A program made the position numbers and the translations under genes. Of a DNA stretch of 64,000 nucleotides, positions 63,287-64,000 are shown one piece after another (position 1 is the first letter of the stretch; each line of letters opens with the position of its first letter). This DNA comes from Durusdinium trenchii (taxonomy: Eukaryota; Sar; Dinophyceae; Suessiales; Symbiodiniaceae): the NCBI GenBank assembly GCA_963970005.1, contig CAXAMN010025295.1, positions 1 to 64,000 of the forward strand, read 5' to 3'. Below the pieces are notes generated by a model. The model ran no database searches and was not told the DNA's origin. It saw nothing but the letters and a program-made list of their open reading frames with translations.

Positions 63287-64000
63287 CCTTGAGACCGCAA
63301 GCCCTGAGCAATTGTCAGCTAATGCCGCCGCACAAGATCGTACAAATTTGGAACTACAACGTGTGGCTTTGAGAGCTCATCAAGAAGCGCGACAAGCTCA
63401 GGACCTTCGAGCAGATCTTGCGAGAAGGACTATGCCAAGTGACGGTCCTTATTTCCAAGGAGAGAAGGTTTTTGTTTGGACTCAGGATTCATCAAAGTTC
63501 AAGGATAAAGGACGTTGGGTTCGTGCCACAGTACTTGGACAAGAAGGAGCTATGGTCCAAGCCAATACTGGTAAGGCAGTGATACGTGTGAATCAGTCAA
63601 AGGTTAGACGCGATCACGATGAGTGGCATGATGTTTCCATACCGGCATTAGACGATGAGAATCCGGAGAACTTACGTGAAGATCACGAACTGTATGTTGA
63701 TGCCGAATTTGGAGAACAGTCCTTTTTCTTCTGTAATGATGATCATCCTGATGTTGTTGAGTTACTTCATGGGAACAGTGGATTATCTTGGTTCCTTTCA
63801 AAGAATGGTGTTAAAGTTGCATCTCCTATGGATTTCAAGGCAGGATACAACTTTTCCACTATGAAGGGTCAAGATGGTATTTGGCAGCAACTGGAGAGAT
63901 TGCAGCCCCACTGTATAGTGATCAACAACCCTTCTCCCAAACAGAACAGAGCTTCTATTTGGTTGCTATGTTGTAATGTGATTGAGTGGCAGTTGAGGAG
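63285..64000 (+). CDS. Copia-3 Pol continuation: integrase C-terminus and methyltransferase-like segment, cut by window edge
   Basis: Frame 3 is open from 63285 to the window end with no stop (about 238 codons). It starts DLETASPEQL, continuing the integrase sentence, then a helical region and an integrase C-terminal-like strand set (YFQGEKVFVWTQD, near 63450; RWVRATVLGQEGAMVQA, near 63517). Near 63745-63930 DVVELLHGNSGLSWFLSKNG, then VASPMDF and CIVINNPSPKQN, resemble motifs I and IV of cytosine-C5 methyltransferase folds, but the catalytic Pro-Cys is missing. RT is expected beyond the edge. Confidence 0.7.

Overview
This window looks like nuclear DNA of a dinoflagellate, most likely a Symbiodiniaceae-type alga. 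That is an inference from content, not from a marker gene. The grounds are Ty1/copia polyproteins with long Lys-Gly (KGKGKG) Gag tails and lineage-typical insertions, a LINE with APE endonuclease, RT and RNase H, a scattered family of ubiquitin-like plus BspA-type leucine-rich-repeat genes, exon-sized host coding pieces among repeats, and abundant mini- and microsatellites. I saw no rRNA, tRNA, CRISPR array or intact spliced-leader sequence.

Layout. 0-2.2 kb: two minus-strand ubiquitin-like/LRR genes or relics. 2.2-4.6 kb: minisatellites and a SINE-like relic. 4.6-9.4 kb: a 5'-truncated, frameshifted LINE on the plus strand. 10-16 kb: more Ubl/LRR copies on both strands, inside a duplicated and shuffled block. 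15.9-18 kb: an RT/RNase H relic followed by a pair of about 367-bp direct repeats. 18-28 kb: mostly unrecognised sequence with a Gag zinc-knuckle relic, GC-rich minisatellites and a membrane/zinc 3'-ORF relic of another retroelement. 28.4-38.0 kb: a full-length Ty1/copia element (Copia-1) with 123-bp LTRs. 39.2-46.5 kb: a very young Ty1/copia element (Copia-2) with 106-bp LTRs that read as identical and a perfect 5-bp target duplication. 46.9-50.8 kb: exons of two probable host genes, an MFS transporter and a STIMATE/TMEM110-family membrane protein. 51-59.3 kb: almost entirely simple and satellite DNA. 59.3-64 kb: the 5' part of a third Ty1/copia element (Copia-3), cut by the window edge.

The three Copia elements lie in the same orientation and share the same tRNA primer-binding site (TGGTAGCGGAGC), as expected for priming by initiator tRNA-Met. 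Each carries something unusual. Copia-1 has a RapZ C-terminal-like domain, an Arg/Ser-rich domain and a DEG protease site. Copia-2 has a SAP-like motif and a third ORF with a membrane segment that overlaps the pol stop by one base (TGATG). Copia-3 has a DIG protease site and a methyltransferase-like stretch between integrase and the expected RT. Most damage in these elements is single-base frameshifts without internal stop codons. That fits either very recent insertions or residual indel errors in a long-read assembly.
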